DNA from: JBBQSU01 sp038234815
GTDB taxonomy: Bacteria > Planctomycetota > Phycisphaerae > Tepidisphaerales > Tepidisphaeraceae
Reading direction: 5' to 3'
DNA length: 5,327 nucleotides
Assembly: GCA_038234815.1 (NCBI GenBank)
Contig: JBBQSU010000195.1
Location: forward strand, 1 to 5,327
How positions within the stretch are numbered: the first letter of the stretch is position 1; each line of letters begins with the position of its first letter. The notes under the pieces are model-generated. The model was not told the DNA's origin. It saw only the letters and a list, made by a program, of their open reading frames with translations, and ran no database searches. Made by a program: the position numbers and the translations under genes. This document shows, one piece after another, positions 5,166 through 5,327 of this stretch.

Positions 5166-5327
5166 TTGCGCCTCGGTCCCATCGTGCAGCCCCTCCAGGG
5201 CCATGACGGCTTCGGCATTGCGGGCCGTCCAGCGCATGCCGATTCCCTTGAGCCGACGGGCCTCGGATTTGCACCCGGATTCGGTCGGGCCTGAGCCGAT
5301 CTTCAGGCCCGCCGCTTTGAAACGGGC
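5085..5327 (-). mobile_element. C-terminal end of a transposase (partial, runs off the right edge)
   Basis: The minus-strand frame enters at base 5327 and stops at 5087-5085, giving 80 residues. The first part contains 'GLKIGSGPTESGCKSEARRL' and then 'KGIGMRWTARNAEAVMAL', matching the C-terminal block of DDE transposases of the ISKra4 or related type, where a conserved IGSG..ES.CK segment carries the last acidic residue and is followed by GMRW. After 'LEGLHDG' (about base 5170) the sequence loses that character and no terminal Trp-rich tail is seen; third-position GC also drops there. The end is therefore probably truncated or frameshifted. No terminal inverted repeat is recognisable. The rest of the gene lies outside the window, so I cannot say whether the element is active. 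Family naming is by motif memory. Confidence 0.62.

Noticed and set aside
4897..5274. Minus-strand frame of 125 codons ending at the folE start
   Set aside because: It is Arg/Gly/Cys-rich with no homology signal. The neighbouring frame on the same strand carries the transposase motif, and the folE promoter lies inside this frame.
1..5327. CRISPR array, tRNA or rRNA genes, phage or defence-system genes
   Set aside because: I saw no regularly spaced repeats, tRNA-like cloverleaf or conserved rRNA sequence, and no protein motif of a known defence system.

Overview
The window looks like chromosomal DNA from a GC-rich bacterium. My guess is Planctomycetota (Phycisphaerae-like) or a similar environmental lineage. 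That rests only on the style of the genes: a two-helix hypothetical protein with a short 'SWKIIGADQTG...' N-terminal module and an Ala/Pro/Glu linker, a GtrA-methyltransferase fusion, a GT-C glycosyltransferase and weak Shine-Dalgarno sites. No rRNA, tRNA, CRISPR array or intact mobile element is visible.

Layout. (1) Bases 1-660 are poorer in GC and gene-sparse. They hold one plausible 48-residue single-helix membrane peptide (226-372, +), two copies of an 11-bp GAATG-C-CATTC dyad 85 bp apart, two copies of an AAAAGGGG(G)TCAT element, and a pair of hairpins, one of which could terminate the gene arriving from the right. (2) 661-1509 (-) encodes an unrecognised 282-residue protein with two C-terminal membrane helices. 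(3) 1510-1640 is a divergent intergenic region with candidate promoters on both strands. (4) 1641-3062 (+) encodes a polytopic GT-C/GT87-like glycosyltransferase. (5) 3051-4256 (-) encodes a GtrA-like membrane domain fused to a class I SAM methyltransferase. It is tail-to-tail with the glycosyltransferase, overlapping it by 12 bp. (6) 4253-4900 (-) is folE, GTP cyclohydrolase I, with all metal ligands present. Its stop codon overlaps the first possible start of the GtrA-methyltransferase (ATGA), so the two are probably one operon read from a TATAAT promoter at about 4930. (7) 5023-5327 is a degraded area: the C-terminal end of a transposase enters from the right edge on the minus strand, next to what may be the frameshifted start of a small plus-strand gene that has a very good ribosome binding site.

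How the genes fit together. The glycosyltransferase and the GtrA-methyltransferase both point to envelope glycan or polyprenyl-phosphate-sugar metabolism. FolE makes 7,8-dihydroneopterin triphosphate for folate, pterin or queuosine-type pathways, and its link to the methyltransferase gene is probably one of co-transcription only. I did not find a convincing new biological system. The most useful points are the GtrA-methyltransferase fusion, the repeated dyads and GGGGTCAT elements in the first 600 bases, the unannotated small membrane peptide, and the junction of two gene fragments at the right edge.
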